A stretch of DNA of 64,000 nucleotides, taken from contig DFLU01000013.1 in the NCBI GenBank assembly GCA_002375495.1, positions 12,007 through 76,006 of the forward strand, written 5' to 3'. The notes beneath the pieces were generated by a model. The model saw only the letters and a program-made list of their open reading frames with translations. It did no database searches and was not told where the DNA came from. The translations under genes were made by a program, and so were the position numbers. Below, piece by piece: positions 49,094-58,617 of this stretch. This DNA comes from Flavobacteriaceae bacterium UBA3611. Its GTDB lineage: Bacteria; Bacteroidota; Bacteroidia; Flavobacteriales; Flavobacteriaceae. Positions within the stretch are counted from its first letter, which is position 1. Each line of letters opens with the position of its first letter.

Positions 49094-49855
49094 TTATAAA
49101 AATTTAGTAACAATTTGGTAAAATTCTGTAGGATTTTCTGCATGTAGCCAATGACCTGCCTTCGCAACTGTTTCAATTGTTGCCTTCGGAAAGTGTTTGT
49201 GAATGAGCAATTCATCTAACGGTTCTATATATCCTGAGGACTCTCCCTTTAAAAATAATACAGGGCCATTGTACACCGTTCCGCTTGACAATGCTCGTCC
49301 GACAGCCTCCACTTTCTCATAAAGTATCGGTAAATTGATACGCAATGCTAGTTTTCCTTTTTCCTTCCAATACAAATTTTTCAATAAAAATTGTCGGGTA
49401 CCCAAATCTGGAATATAGGTAGCGAGCACTTTGTCTGCCTCCCCTCGCGAACTTATTTCAGAAAAATCGAGTGAGGAAAGCGCTTTCAAGATATCTTGAT
49501 GGTGTGATGGATAGGGTTTAGGTGAAATATCTGCCACCAATAATTTTTGTACGCGTTCTGGATGTGCTACGGAAAATTCCATAGCCGTTTTACCGCCCAT
49601 TGAATGTCCCAATAAGATAAAATCTCTTAGTTCATGATGGTTTGCATATTCCAAAAGGTCTTGGGCCATCAGTTCATAGCTGAATGCTTCGTCGTGAAAA
49701 CTACGGCCATGGTTACGCTGGTCTACCAAATGCACTTCATACCCATCTTCTGCAAATTGGTTGGCCAATGTCTTCCAATTGTCGCCCATGCCCAAGAAGC
49801 CGTGTAAAATTACGAAGGGCTTTCCAGTTCCGATGATTTGTGAGTGTAGTATCAT
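49094..49855 (-). CDS. Alpha/beta hydrolase (esterase) family protein
   Basis: 253 residues. Oxyanion region FVILHGFLGMGDNWKTLA, nucleophile elbow LLGHSMGGKTAMEFS (Ser in GHSMGG), and a C-terminal catalytic histidine in AGHWLHAENP. It resembles the YbfF-type esterases, soluble and without signal peptide. Its first 4 bases overlap the end of pdxJ, so it follows pdxJ in one operon. The natural substrate is unknown. Confidence 0.9.
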   Translation of the reverse strand: MILHSQIIGTGKPFVILHGFLGMGDNWKTLANQFAEDGYEVHLVDQRNHGRSFHDEAFSYELMAQDLLEYANHHELRDFILLGHSMGGKTAMEFSVAHPERVQKLLVADISPKPYPSHHQDILKALSSLDFSEISSRGEADKVLATYIPDLGTRQFLLKNLYWKEKGKLALRINLPILYEKVEAVGRALSSGTVYNGPVLFLKGESSGYIEPLDELLIHKHFPKATIETVAKAGHWLHAENPTEFYQIVTKFL

Positions 49856-50565
49856 TTTAATTTTTCAAGATAATTTTTAACCACATTTTCGAGTCCGTCG
49901 TACAATGCTTCGCAAATAAGTGCATGCCCTATAGAAACTTCCAATAAATGCGGTACATTTTGTTTAAAGAACGCAATGTTCTTCAGAGAAAGATCATGCC
50001 CGGCGTTAACGCCCAGTCCAAGCTCGTTTGCAAGTGCTGCACACACTGCGTACGGTTTTACGGCGGCTGAATTTCCTAACCCGTATTGATGGGCGAAATT
50101 TTCAGTATACAGCTCAATTCTATCGGCACCCGTTTTTGCGGCACCTTCAATCATTTTCTCTTCAGGATCTACAAAAATAGAAGTGCGAATCCCACTTCGT
50201 TTCAATTCGGTAATTACTTCTTTCAAGTAATGTTCGTGCTTTACCGTATCCCAACCTGCATTGCTCGTAATAGCGTCTACTGCATCTGGCACCAGGGTGG
50301 CTTGTGTGGGTCTCAGTTTGAGAACAAGTTCTAAAAAACGATCTATAGGGTTGCCTTCGATGTTGTATTCGGTAGTCACGACCTGTTTCAGATCATGTGC
50401 GTCTTGGTACCGAATGTGTCTTTCATCGGGCCTTGGGTGTATGGTGATGCCTTGTGCGCCAAACTGCTCTACATCTTTTGCCACTTGTACCACATTGGGC
50501 ATATTGCCGCCACGTGCATTGCGCAACGTGGCTATTTTATTGATGTTTACACTTAATTTTGTCAT
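49852..50565 (-). CDS. pdxJ: Pyridoxine 5'-phosphate synthase
   Basis: 237 residues. It condenses 1-deoxyxylulose 5-phosphate with 3-amino-2-oxopropyl phosphate in vitamin B6 synthesis. Seen: LSVNINKIATLRNARGGNMPNVVQVA at the N-terminus, GITIHPRPDERHIRYQDAHDL, and LELVLKLRPTQATLVPD, with AGHDLSLKN near the C-terminus. Length is standard (about 240). The alpha/beta hydrolase follows with a 4-base overlap. Confidence 0.96.
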   Translation of the reverse strand: MTKLSVNINKIATLRNARGGNMPNVVQVAKDVEQFGAQGITIHPRPDERHIRYQDAHDLKQVVTTEYNIEGNPIDRFLELVLKLRPTQATLVPDAVDAITSNAGWDTVKHEHYLKEVITELKRSGIRTSIFVDPEEKMIEGAAKTGADRIELYTENFAHQYGLGNSAAVKPYAVCAALANELGLGVNAGHDLSLKNIAFFKQNVPHLLEVSIGHALICEALYDGLENVVKNYLEKLK

Positions 50566-50583
50566 TGCTTTAGATACTTGTCA

Positions 50584-50591
50584 CAAAAATA
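50584..50591 (-). promoter_or_regulatory. Candidate -7 box of pdxJ (TATTTTTG)
   Basis: Read on the minus strand it is TATTTTTG, a match to TAnnTTTG, ending 18 bases before the pdxJ ATG. Confidence 0.45.
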
Positions 50592-50649
50592 CAAACTTGC
50601 CTTTCGGTTTGCAGTCATATTTTGAGTATTTTGCAGAAAAATTAGCGCT

Positions 50650-51306
50650 TTGAACACCCTAAACTACCTCATAAACGATATTGAACCTTTTGGTCTTTCG
50701 AAAACGATTGGTGAAATGCAACAAACGTTCAACCAACTCACTTATTCGCACCTGGTGGTGATGAAAGAAGACGACTATTTGGGCTGTTTGTCTGAAACAG
50801 ATGCCCATTGTTTTGAAAGTGAAAAAACGTTGAGCGATTACCAATACGCCCTAGAACCGTTCTTTGTTCGTAAAACAACCCATTGGTTGGATATCTTAGA
50901 AGCTTTTGCCATGCACAACACCAACATTATGCCTGTGCTGGGCGACGAGAATAAATATTTGGGTTATTATGAACTTAATGACATCATGCATTGTTTTAAC
51001 AACACCCCTTTCTTAAATGAAGCCGGCGGTATTATTGTAGTTGAAAAAGGAACTAAAGATTATTCGTTCAGTGAGATTACACAAATTATAGAATCTAATG
51101 ATGCTAAAATCTTAGGTGCTTTTATTTCAAAAAGTGGTGAAAATATAATGCAGATTACCATAAAAATAGGGCATCAAGGAATGAATGCTATTGTGCAGAC
51201 CTTCCGCAGATACAATTACAATGTGGTGAGCAATCACGAAGAGGATAAATTTTTGGAAGACCTCCAGAAAAGATCCAATTACTTAGACAAGTACCTAAAT
51301 ATATAG
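50650..51306 (+). CDS. CBS domain-containing protein
   Basis: 218 residues, starting at a TTG (MNTLNYLINDIEPF) with no ATG before the conserved part. Two CBS-like units are visible (LKTIGEMQQTFNQLTYSHLVVMKEDDYLGCLSE and WLDILEAFAMHNTNIMPVLGDENKYLGYYELND), and a C-terminal ACT-like region (KIGHQGMNAIVQTFRRYNYNVVSNHEED). CBS pairs bind adenosyl groups and sense energy or SAM. It lies 3 bases before nadK, so it may regulate or be co-regulated with NAD kinase. Confidence 0.85.
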   Translation: MNTLNYLINDIEPFGLSKTIGEMQQTFNQLTYSHLVVMKEDDYLGCLSETDAHCFESEKTLSDYQYALEPFFVRKTTHWLDILEAFAMHNTNIMPVLGDENKYLGYYELNDIMHCFNNTPFLNEAGGIIVVEKGTKDYSFSEITQIIESNDAKILGAFISKSGENIMQITIKIGHQGMNAIVQTFRRYNYNVVSNHEEDKFLEDLQKRSNYLDKYLNI

Positions 51307-51309
51307 CAT

Positions 51310-52200
51310 ATGAAAATTGGTATTTTCGGTCAGTTCTATCATAAAAATTCTGAAACCTACATTCAGCTAATCCTAGATGCGCTTAAGAAAAAAAATGTAG
51401 AGGTGCTCATCGAAGAAGATTTTATGGACATCATCAAACTTCATGACGATGTACAAACGGCGAGCAATTTTAAAACCTTCACCAAACTAGACAAAAGTTA
51501 TGACCTCTTCTTTAGTATTGGTGGTGATGGAACCATTCTGAAATCGATTACCTACGTACGTGATTTAGACATTCCAATTGTGGGTATCAATACAGGGCGA
51601 TTGGGGTTTTTGGCAACCATTCAGAAAGAAAACATAACTGAAAGCATCAACCATATCTTAGAAGGTAGTTATACTATTTCTGAAAGAGGATTATTACAAC
51701 TCACTTCAGAGCCTCCAAACAGGGAAATTTCAGAACTTAATTTCGCACTTAATGAAGTGGCCATCAACAGAAAGAATACCACTTCGATGATTAAGGTGGA
51801 AACCGAGGTAAACGACAAATACCTTACTTCGTACTGGAGTGACGGGCTCATACTTGCCACCCCTACGGGCTCTACCGGGTATTCCCTAAGCTGTGGTGGC
51901 CCCGTGATAGACCCCAGCACCAACAGTTTGGTAATCACTCCCATTGCGCCACATAACTTAAGCGCCAGACCATTGGTATTGCCAGACTCAAGTAAAATAA
52001 CCTTGCAAGTATCGGGCAGGGAAAAATCGTATTTAGTTTCTTTAGACTCTAGAATTGCAACATTCACAAATAACACTCGTCTTACTGTACAGAAAGCACC
52101 ATTTACCATCAAATTGGTGCAATTGCCTGAAGATAGTTTTATAAAAACACTCCGTAAAAAGTTGCTATGGGGAGAAGACAAGCGAAATCTGAAACAATAA
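51310..52200 (+). CDS. nadK: NAD kinase
   Basis: 296 residues. It makes NADP from NAD and ATP. Seen: LFFSIGGDGTILKSITYV (the GGDGT motif), IPIVGINTGRLGFLATIQ, ALNEVAINRK and SDGLILATPTGSTGYSLSCGGPVI, the usual NADK sequence. It starts 3 bases after the CBS gene, so the two are co-transcribed. Confidence 0.96.
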   Translation: MKIGIFGQFYHKNSETYIQLILDALKKKNVEVLIEEDFMDIIKLHDDVQTASNFKTFTKLDKSYDLFFSIGGDGTILKSITYVRDLDIPIVGINTGRLGFLATIQKENITESINHILEGSYTISERGLLQLTSEPPNREISELNFALNEVAINRKNTTSMIKVETEVNDKYLTSYWSDGLILATPTGSTGYSLSCGGPVIDPSTNSLVITPIAPHNLSARPLVLPDSSKITLQVSGREKSYLVSLDSRIATFTNNTRLTVQKAPFTIKLVQLPEDSFIKTLRKKLLWGEDKRNLKQ

Positions 52201-52268
52201 ATGCCATTAAAACTTGTTAATCAACAGAGACATTTCTGCTACTAATATGGTAGCCGAGAGTTTATTGT

Positions 52269-52276
52269 TATATTTG
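52269..52276 (+). promoter_or_regulatory. Candidate -7 box of the DUF6089 gene (TATATTTG)
   Basis: TATATTTG matches TAnnTTTG and ends 17 bases before the ATG at 52294. No correctly spaced TTG box is seen. Confidence 0.5.
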
Positions 52277-52293
52277 CAAACTTTTTAAGGTAT

Positions 52294-52989
52294 ATGAAGT
52301 ATTTCGCAGCCCTTTTAATAGCGGTGATCAGTGTTTTTTCAGCCAAGGCCCAGACCTATGAAATAGGCGGGTATATTGGAGGTGCTAATTATATAGGTGA
52401 CATTGGCAAGACCAACTATATTTCGCCAAATGACGTAGTAGTTGGAGGTGTTTTTAAATGGAACCGCAGTGAGCGGCATGCCTTTAGAGCGTCGGTATTG
52501 GTTGCTGGTATTAGCGGTAACGATGTAGATTCTGAAGAATCTAGGAGACAACAACGGGGATATTCATTTAAGAATACCATAACCGAGCTATCACTTGGTT
52601 TAGAATATACTTTTTGGGAATTTAACATGTACAGGGGCCAGCCCGTTTCAACCCCGTACTTGTATACAGGTCTTACCTATTTTAGGTACAATGCCCAATT
52701 TAAAAGACCTGCAACAGACATCATCGTTGAATATGACAAAGCGGGGACAGTTGCCATACCCATGGTAGTAGGATTTAAAACCACCGTGGGGACCAAGCTG
52801 GTATTGGGCCTTGAAATTGGAGCCCGGTATACCTTTACAGACAATCTGGATGGGAGCAATCCTACAGGTGACCTAGCCGATGACGCTAGTTTGAAATTTG
52901 GAAATACAAATAGTGACGATTGGTACGTATTTACTGGGGCAACCCTCACGTTTACCTTCGGGCGAAAACCATGTTACTGTAACTTTTAA
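52294..52989 (+). CDS. DUF6089 family outer membrane beta-barrel protein
   Basis: 231 residues. Signal peptide (LLIAVISVFSAKA), then YEIGGYIGGANYIGDIGKTNYI and a series of beta strands ending in TFTFGRKPCYCNF, with a cysteine pair at the end. This is the DUF6089 pattern, found next to uppS and bamA in Flavobacteriia, so it likely takes part in envelope biogenesis. The uppS start comes 1 base after its stop. It is the first gene of the envelope run. Confidence 0.88.
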   Translation: MKYFAALLIAVISVFSAKAQTYEIGGYIGGANYIGDIGKTNYISPNDVVVGGVFKWNRSERHAFRASVLVAGISGNDVDSEESRRQQRGYSFKNTITELSLGLEYTFWEFNMYRGQPVSTPYLYTGLTYFRYNAQFKRPATDIIVEYDKAGTVAIPMVVGFKTTVGTKLVLGLEIGARYTFTDNLDGSNPTGDLADDASLKFGNTNSDDWYVFTGATLTFTFGRKPCYCNF

Positions 52990-52990
52990 T

Positions 52991-53734
52991 ATGAGCCTAC
53001 AAGCACAAATAGACCCTAACAAACTTCCACAGCATCTCGCTGTTATAATGGATGGCAATGGGCGTTGGGCAAAAAAACAAGGCTTGTTTAGAACCATTGG
53101 GCATGAAAGCGGGACAAAGGCAGTACGAGAAATTGTAGAAGCGTGCGCCGAGTTGAATATTTCATATTTGACATTGTATGCGTTTTCAACCGAAAATTGG
53201 AATCGACCAAGATTAGAAGTGGAAACGCTAATGAAATTGCTGGTTTCATCGCTGAAAAAGGAAATTAAGACCCTTCGCGACAATAATATTAAACTAAACG
53301 CTATCGGAAATCTCGATGCCCTACCAAAAAAGGCCAAAAGCGAGCTTCTCGATGTAATCGACAAAACTAAAGACCATACCCACATGACGCTCACCCTAGC
53401 TCTTAGCTACGGATCGAGAGAAGAATTGGTAAAAACCATCCAAGAGATTAGCCATAAAGTTAAAAATAAACTAATTTCGCCGATTGAAATAGATGAAGCA
53501 ACTATAAATAATCATCTTTACACCCGCGATTTACCAGACGTGGATTTATTAATACGCACCAGCGGTGAACAACGTATTAGTAATTTCCTATTGTGGCAAA
53601 TAGCTTATGCCGAATTGTACTTTACCGAAACACTTTGGCCAGATTATAGAAAAAACCATCTTTTTGAAGCAATATTAAATTATCAAAACAGAGAACGAAG
53701 ATTTGGAAAGACTAGTGAACAGCTTGAACAATAA
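52991..53734 (+). CDS. uppS: Isoprenyl transferase (undecaprenyl diphosphate synthase)
   Basis: 247 residues from the ATG at 52991 (MSLQAQIDPNKLPQHLAVIMDGNGRW). The frame is open upstream into the DUF6089 gene, but that part is overlap. The catalytic Asp is in VIMDGNGRWAKKQGLFRTIGHESG. LTLYAFSTENWNRP and DLLIRTSGEQRISNFLLWQ are typical. It makes the C55 carrier lipid of peptidoglycan and LPS. It overlaps the start of bamA by about 32 bases. Confidence 0.95.
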   Translation: MSLQAQIDPNKLPQHLAVIMDGNGRWAKKQGLFRTIGHESGTKAVREIVEACAELNISYLTLYAFSTENWNRPRLEVETLMKLLVSSLKKEIKTLRDNNIKLNAIGNLDALPKKAKSELLDVIDKTKDHTHMTLTLALSYGSREELVKTIQEISHKVKNKLISPIEIDEATINNHLYTRDLPDVDLLIRTSGEQRISNFLLWQIAYAELYFTETLWPDYRKNHLFEAILNYQNRERRFGKTSEQLEQ

Positions 53735-56309
53735 TAGATTATTGCAGAGATCCAAAAAGTTATATTGCCTTCTTATAGCAACCTTACTATTTGTAAGCAT
53801 CTCCAACGCGCAGCAAAAAGAGCTGGACAGCGGTAGAAAGTATACCTTAAATAGTGTAACCGTTACCGGAAACCAAAGTTTTAACGAGCAGACCGTAATT
53901 GCCTTTACTGGACTTAAAGAAGGTGAACGGCTTTATGTGCCCGGAGAACGCTTGAGCAGTGTCACTAAAAAATTGTGGGAACAAAACCTATTTAGTGATA
54001 TCGCCTTTTACGTTACGAACATCGATGGCGATCTTATCGACCTTGAACTCTACATCGTAGAACTTCCTAAATTAAACGAAGTAACCATTGAAGGCATCCG
54101 AAAAGGGAAGAAGAAAGAAATTATTAAAGACAACGACCTAAAACCAGGTAAAAAAATCACCAAAAACCTAATCACCACGACCAAAAATTACATTCGTAAT
54201 AAATATCGTGAGAATGGTTTTTACAATACCCAGGTAGCTATTAGCCTTACCCCATTTGTCGATTCTCTTGGCACCGAAGTGGGTCAGAATATGCTTATTA
54301 ACATCGATAAGCAAGAACGCGTTAAAGTTTCAGAAATTAAGTTCAACGGAAATGAAGCTTTGAGCAATGGAAAACTAAGACGGGCCATGAAGGAAGTGAA
54401 ACGAAAAAACATCTTGCGTTTCTGGAAAATGTCGAAATATACCGAAGACCTGTTTGAGGAAGACAAAGCCTCTATTATCAAAAAATACAAGTCAAGTGGA
54501 TATCGTGATGCAAGAATCACTGACGATACTTTAATTGTAAAAGATAATAATAGCCTTGCGCTAGAACTCGATATTGAAGAAGGCCAGCGGTACTATTTTG
54601 GTGACATCCGGTTTATTGGAAACAGTGTATACACCGACGGACAATTACGTCAAAAACTCGGTATCATTAAAGGAGAACCCTATAACGGTGTTTTACTTGA
54701 CCAACGTATTGCAGACAATACAGACCCTGACGCAGACGACCTGACCAATCTATACCAAAACAACGGGTACCTCGCAGCTCGAATAAATGCTGTTGAAGTA
54801 GCAGTAAGACAAGATACTATCGATTTTGAGATTCGGATCGTAGAGAGCAAAGAATTCTTTTTTGACCATATTACCGTAGTAGGAAACAAAAAAACCAACG
54901 ACCACGTAATTTATCGCGAACTACGTACCCGCCCCGGACAGAAATACAGCAAGCGAAATGTGGTGCGTACCATTCGCGAATTGGGGCAGTTGGGTTATTT
55001 TGATGCAGAACAACTCTCACCCAACTTTAAATTTGTAGACGAAAACAACGGTCTTGTAGACCTCGAGTATAGCGTTATAGAAAAAGGATCCAGCCAAATT
55101 GAATTGCAAGGTGGTTACGGGGGTGGCGGATTTGTAGGAACGCTTGGGCTTTCGTTTAATAACTTCTCACTTCGAAATATCTTTAACGGAGACGCGTACC
55201 AACCTCTGCCCATGGGAGACGGTCAAAAACTATCGTTACGCGCACAGGCAAGTAGTTTTTACCAAACCTATAGTTTATCGCTCGTAGAACCTTGGTTGGG
55301 CGGCAAGAAACCGATTCAGCTAAGTACTTCATTCTCGCATACCATTCAGTATTTATTCGATTTCCAAACAAGGGAAGTAGATAAAGACCGTCGTTTCTTG
55401 ATTACGGGAGGATCGGTAGGATTTGCAAAAAGACTGCAATGGCCAGACGATTATTTTACGTTCTCGCAAGCAGTGAGTTTTCAGCATTACAATCTGAAAA
55501 ATTACAACACCGGACTTTTTACCTTTGGTGATGGGTACTCAAACAACCTTGCCTATACAATCGGACTGAGCCGAAACAACACAGCCACCAATCCTATTTA
55601 CCCTGTGAGCGGTTCAAACTTCAGCCTTTCTGCCAAACTTACAATTCCGTATTCTGCCTTTAACGGTGTAGACTATCGCGGTTTACGTGCAGAACGGGAC
55701 GATTTGGAAGAAATCTTGATAGACGATGTTAACAATGTAGATGTTCGTGAACGTATTGCTGAAATAGACCAAGAACGATTTAACTGGTTAGAATACTATA
55801 AAATTAAGTTTTCTGGCGATTGGTATACAAGACTTGTAGACAAATTAGTATTACGAACAAGAACTGAATTCGGATTTTTGGGAGCTTATAATAACGACCG
55901 TGGCATCCCTCCTTTCGAGCGATTCTTTGTAGGTGGTGACGGTTTAGGAGCCTTTAGTTTAGATGGTCGTGAAGTGATACAATTGCGTGGATATCCCAAC
56001 CAATCACTTTCTGACAACGACGGAAATACCATTTACAATAAATTTTCGTTAGAATTAAGATATCCCATTACGCTTAAACAGTTAGCATCGATTTATGTGC
56101 TCGGTTTTGCAGAGGGAGGAGCGGCCTATGACGGGTTCCGAGAGTATAATCCTTTCAGGATTAGTAGGTCTGCTGGCGCAGGATTACGTATATTTATGCC
56201 GGCATTCGGATTATTGGGTATAGACTTTGGTTATGGTTTTGACCCGATTCTAGGCAGCGATCAACCCAATGGATGGGAAACTCATTTTATTATTGGACAA
56301 CAATTTTAA
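53703..56309 (+). CDS. bamA: Outer membrane protein assembly factor BamA
   Basis: About 868 residues if the TTG at 53703 is used. Other in-frame starts (GTG 53715, TTG 53724 or 53742) would shorten it by 4-13 residues, and no ATG exists before the signal peptide (YCLLIATLLFVSISNAQ). Five POTRA domains (about 40-440; LNSVTVTGNQSFNEQTVIAFTG, VSEIKFNGNEALSNGKLRRAMKEV, FFDHITVVGNKKTNDHVIYRELRTRPG) are followed by the barrel, with ELQGGYGGGGFVGTLGLSFNNFS and the conserved lid residues at the end (RFFVGGDGLGAFSLDGRE). It inserts outer membrane barrels. The gene overlaps uppS by 32 bases, so its translation is coupled. Confidence 0.95.
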   Translation: MERLVNSLNNNRLLQRSKKLYCLLIATLLFVSISNAQQKELDSGRKYTLNSVTVTGNQSFNEQTVIAFTGLKEGERLYVPGERLSSVTKKLWEQNLFSDIAFYVTNIDGDLIDLELYIVELPKLNEVTIEGIRKGKKKEIIKDNDLKPGKKITKNLITTTKNYIRNKYRENGFYNTQVAISLTPFVDSLGTEVGQNMLINIDKQERVKVSEIKFNGNEALSNGKLRRAMKEVKRKNILRFWKMSKYTEDLFEEDKASIIKKYKSSGYRDARITDDTLIVKDNNSLALELDIEEGQRYYFGDIRFIGNSVYTDGQLRQKLGIIKGEPYNGVLLDQRIADNTDPDADDLTNLYQNNGYLAARINAVEVAVRQDTIDFEIRIVESKEFFFDHITVVGNKKTNDHVIYRELRTRPGQKYSKRNVVRTIRELGQLGYFDAEQLSPNFKFVDENNGLVDLEYSVIEKGSSQIELQGGYGGGGFVGTLGLSFNNFSLRNIFNGDAYQPLPMGDGQKLSLRAQASSFYQTYSLSLVEPWLGGKKPIQLSTSFSHTIQYLFDFQTREVDKDRRFLITGGSVGFAKRLQWPDDYFTFSQAVSFQHYNLKNYNTGLFTFGDGYSNNLAYTIGLSRNNTATNPIYPVSGSNFSLSAKLTIPYSAFNGVDYRGLRAERDDLEEILIDDVNNVDVRERIAEIDQERFNWLEYYKIKFSGDWYTRLVDKLVLRTRTEFGFLGAYNNDRGIPPFERFFVGGDGLGAFSLDGREVIQLRGYPNQSLSDNDGNTIYNKFSLELRYPITLKQLASIYVLGFAEGGAAYDGFREYNPFRISRSAGAGLRIFMPAFGLLGIDFGYGFDPILGSDQPNGWETHFIIGQQF

Positions 56310-56346
56310 TATTGGCACGATATTTTCTTAAACTACAACCACAATT

Positions 56347-57189
56347 ATGAAGACACTAAAATTACTTTCAATCTCACTAGCGTTTTTATGCATCTCTTTT
56401 GCAGCAGACGCGCAACGAGGAGCTCGTATTGGTTATATCGATATGGAGTATATCCTTGAAAGCGTTCCTGAGTATAAAGAAGCCCAAAAACAATTGGACG
56501 GGAAAGTTCAGCGCTGGAAGGCAGACATTGAAAAGAAAAGTCAAGAAATAGACCAAATGAAATTAAATTTGGCCAATGAGCGTGTATTACTTACTACTGA
56601 ACTCATTGAAGAACGCGAAGAAGAAATTAAAATTTTAGAAGACGAAATGATTAAGTACCAGCAAGACCGTTTCGGCCCGAATGGTGACTTAATGATTCAA
56701 CGGAGACAACTCGTGCAACCCATACAAGATCAAGTCTTCAATATTGTACAAGAAATTGCAGAAAATAAAAAATACGACTTCATTTTCGACAAATCGGCAG
56801 ATGTGGTAATGCTATTTGCAGCAAAGCGAAATGATATTAGTGAAACTGTACTTCGAAGTATTAACCGTTCAAACAAACGAAAAGAAGTAACCTCAAGAAA
56901 AGAAAAAAGAGAAGTAGAACAGCGTGAAAGCCTAAGTGATGAAGAAGACGAAGCCGTAACAGAACGTGAAAAGGCTTTAGAAGACAAAAAGAACGAAAGA
57001 GAAGCTGCCATGGCAGAACGCAAACGTGTTAGAGACTCTATTCGTGAAGTAAAACGCCTAGAATTTCAACGCAGACGAGATAGCCTGTTAGACGTTAGAA
57101 AACGTAGACAAGACTCAATCCGTAATGTACGAAACGGCGGAGCACCACCGGTAGATGATGGAGACGGTGATGGCGATGGCGGAAAATAA
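56347..57189 (+). CDS. Skp/OmpH-family periplasmic chaperone with long charged tail
   Basis: 280 residues. Signal peptide (ISLAFLCISFAADA), then ARIGYIDMEYILESVPEYKEAQKQLDGKVQRW and a coiled-coil region as in Skp/OmpH. Typical OmpH proteins are about 170 residues. This one adds roughly 110 very charged residues from about 178 (NKRKEVTSRKEKREVEQRES, RKRVRDSIREVKRLEFQRRRD), ending in a glycine/aspartate-rich piece. Chaperone partner of BamA, which lies directly upstream. The tail's role is unknown. Confidence 0.87.
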   Translation: MKTLKLLSISLAFLCISFAADAQRGARIGYIDMEYILESVPEYKEAQKQLDGKVQRWKADIEKKSQEIDQMKLNLANERVLLTTELIEEREEEIKILEDEMIKYQQDRFGPNGDLMIQRRQLVQPIQDQVFNIVQEIAENKKYDFIFDKSADVVMLFAAKRNDISETVLRSINRSNKRKEVTSRKEKREVEQRESLSDEEDEAVTEREKALEDKKNEREAAMAERKRVRDSIREVKRLEFQRRRDSLLDVRKRRQDSIRNVRNGGAPPVDDGDGDGDGGK

Positions 57190-57245
57190 GAAAAAACAAA
57201 TAATACCCTTAATCTAAATAACACTTAAAATTAAATACAAGTAAA

Positions 57246-57755
57246 ATGAAACACTTAAAATTAATCGCAATAGCAATCGTACTTTTAGTAGGTACTTCTG
57301 GTGCCGCAGTTGCACAGAATAAAATAGCACATATCAACACACAAGATTTGGTAGAAGCTATGCCAGAAATGAAGGCAGCCCAAAGTCAGTTGGACAAACT
57401 GAAAAAAACCTACGACACTCAGTTGAAAGACATGTACAAAGAATTAGAGACGAAAGCGAAACAATACGATGCCGAAGCTAGCACTAAAACAGATCAGGAG
57501 AACCAAAAGCGCGTTGAAGAAGTAAGCGGAATGCAACAAAACATTCAAGCCTTTAACCAACAAGCACTTCAGGATCTTCAGAAAAAAGAAGTAGACATTT
57601 TGCAGCCAATTCTAGACAAAGCAAGAATGGCCATCCAAAAAGTGGCTCGTGCGCAAGGTATTTCTTATGTTTTTGACGCTACGCCAGGAGGCGGAATGTT
57701 ATTGGCAGACGGGAAAGATTTGTTAGCCGATGTGAAAAAAGAATTAGGAATCTAA
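57246..57755 (+). CDS. Skp/OmpH-family periplasmic chaperone (standard length)
   Basis: 169 residues, the normal OmpH/Skp form. Signal peptide (AIVLLVGTSGAAVAQ), then NKIAHINTQDLVEAMPEMKAAQSQLDKLK and a coiled-coil region. It binds unfolded outer membrane proteins in the periplasm. It follows the longer paralogue by 56 bases and ends at a terminator, so bamA-skp-skp is a single unit with two tandem chaperones. Confidence 0.92.
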   Translation: MKHLKLIAIAIVLLVGTSGAAVAQNKIAHINTQDLVEAMPEMKAAQSQLDKLKKTYDTQLKDMYKELETKAKQYDAEASTKTDQENQKRVEEVSGMQQNIQAFNQQALQDLQKKEVDILQPILDKARMAIQKVARAQGISYVFDATPGGGMLLADGKDLLADVKKELGI

Positions 57756-57772
57756 TCTAATTTGTTCCTAGA

Positions 57773-57805
57773 AAAAAAAGCGTGCCTATCTGGCGCGCTT
57801 TTTTT
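57773..57805 (+). terminator. Terminator after the tandem skp genes
   Basis: GCGTGCC (57780-57786) pairs with GGCGCGC (57792-57798) around 5 bases, flanked by an A-run on the left and a T-run on the right. Confidence 0.9.
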
Positions 57806-57825
57806 GTATTCGTATCTTTAGCAAT

Positions 57826-58617
57826 ATGAAAACCGCGGCACCCATAGGCATATTCGACTCGGGCGTAGGAGGCACCTCTATTTGGAAAGAGATACACCAA
57901 CTACTACCCCACGAAGACACCATTTATTTGGCAGACAGTGCCAATGCTCCCTACGGAAACAGATCGCAAGAAGAGATTGTCGCGCTTAGCATTAAAAATA
58001 CAGAGGCCCTCCTAGCCATGGGCTGTAAAATTATTGTGGTGGCTTGTAATACTGCCACTACCAATGCCATAGACATGCTTCGCAACAACTTCGATATTCC
58101 TATCATTGGAATCGAACCAGCTATAAAACCAGCTGCGTTACAAACACACAATAAAAGCATCGGTATTCTTGCTACCAAAGGAACATTGAGCAGTGCGTTG
58201 TTTCACAAAACTTCAGAAACGTTTACCAAAGATATTTCGGTGGTTGAAATTGTAGGCGAAGGACTCGTACCACTTATCGAAAAAGGCGCATTAGACAGCC
58301 CCGAAATGCAGCAACTACTAAAAACCTATACCGCCCCGATGATTGCAGCAAACATCGATTACTTGGTATTGGGCTGTAGCCATTATCCGTATATCATTCC
58401 GCAGTTACAGGAAATCCTCCCAACATCTGTCACGATTATCGATTCTGGTGAAGCCGTGGCAAAACATACCAAAAAGATGCTGGATGAAAAAGGGCTGCTT
58501 TCCGCAGAAAAAAAGACACCTAAGCTTGTGTTTTATACAAATACCGACACGGCTATCTTAGCTTTTTTACTTAAAGATGTAGAAAGTGAAATTCATATTG
58601 AAGAAAGAAAATTTTAA
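57826..58617 (+). CDS. murI: Glutamate racemase
   Basis: 263 residues. It supplies D-glutamate for peptidoglycan. Catalytic cysteines sit in VVACNTATTNAID and LVLGCSHYPYIIP. The N-terminus IGIFDSGVGGTSIWKEI is typical. The -7-like TATCTTTA (57813-57820) ends 5 bases before the ATG, which would make its transcript leaderless, so it may be imperfect evidence. It converges with the response regulator gene, with a 4-base overlap of the ends. Confidence 0.95.
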   Translation: MKTAAPIGIFDSGVGGTSIWKEIHQLLPHEDTIYLADSANAPYGNRSQEEIVALSIKNTEALLAMGCKIIVVACNTATTNAIDMLRNNFDIPIIGIEPAIKPAALQTHNKSIGILATKGTLSSALFHKTSETFTKDISVVEIVGEGLVPLIEKGALDSPEMQQLLKTYTAPMIAANIDYLVLGCSHYPYIIPQLQEILPTSVTIIDSGEAVAKHTKKMLDEKGLLSAEKKTPKLVFYTNTDTAILAFLLKDVESEIHIEERKF

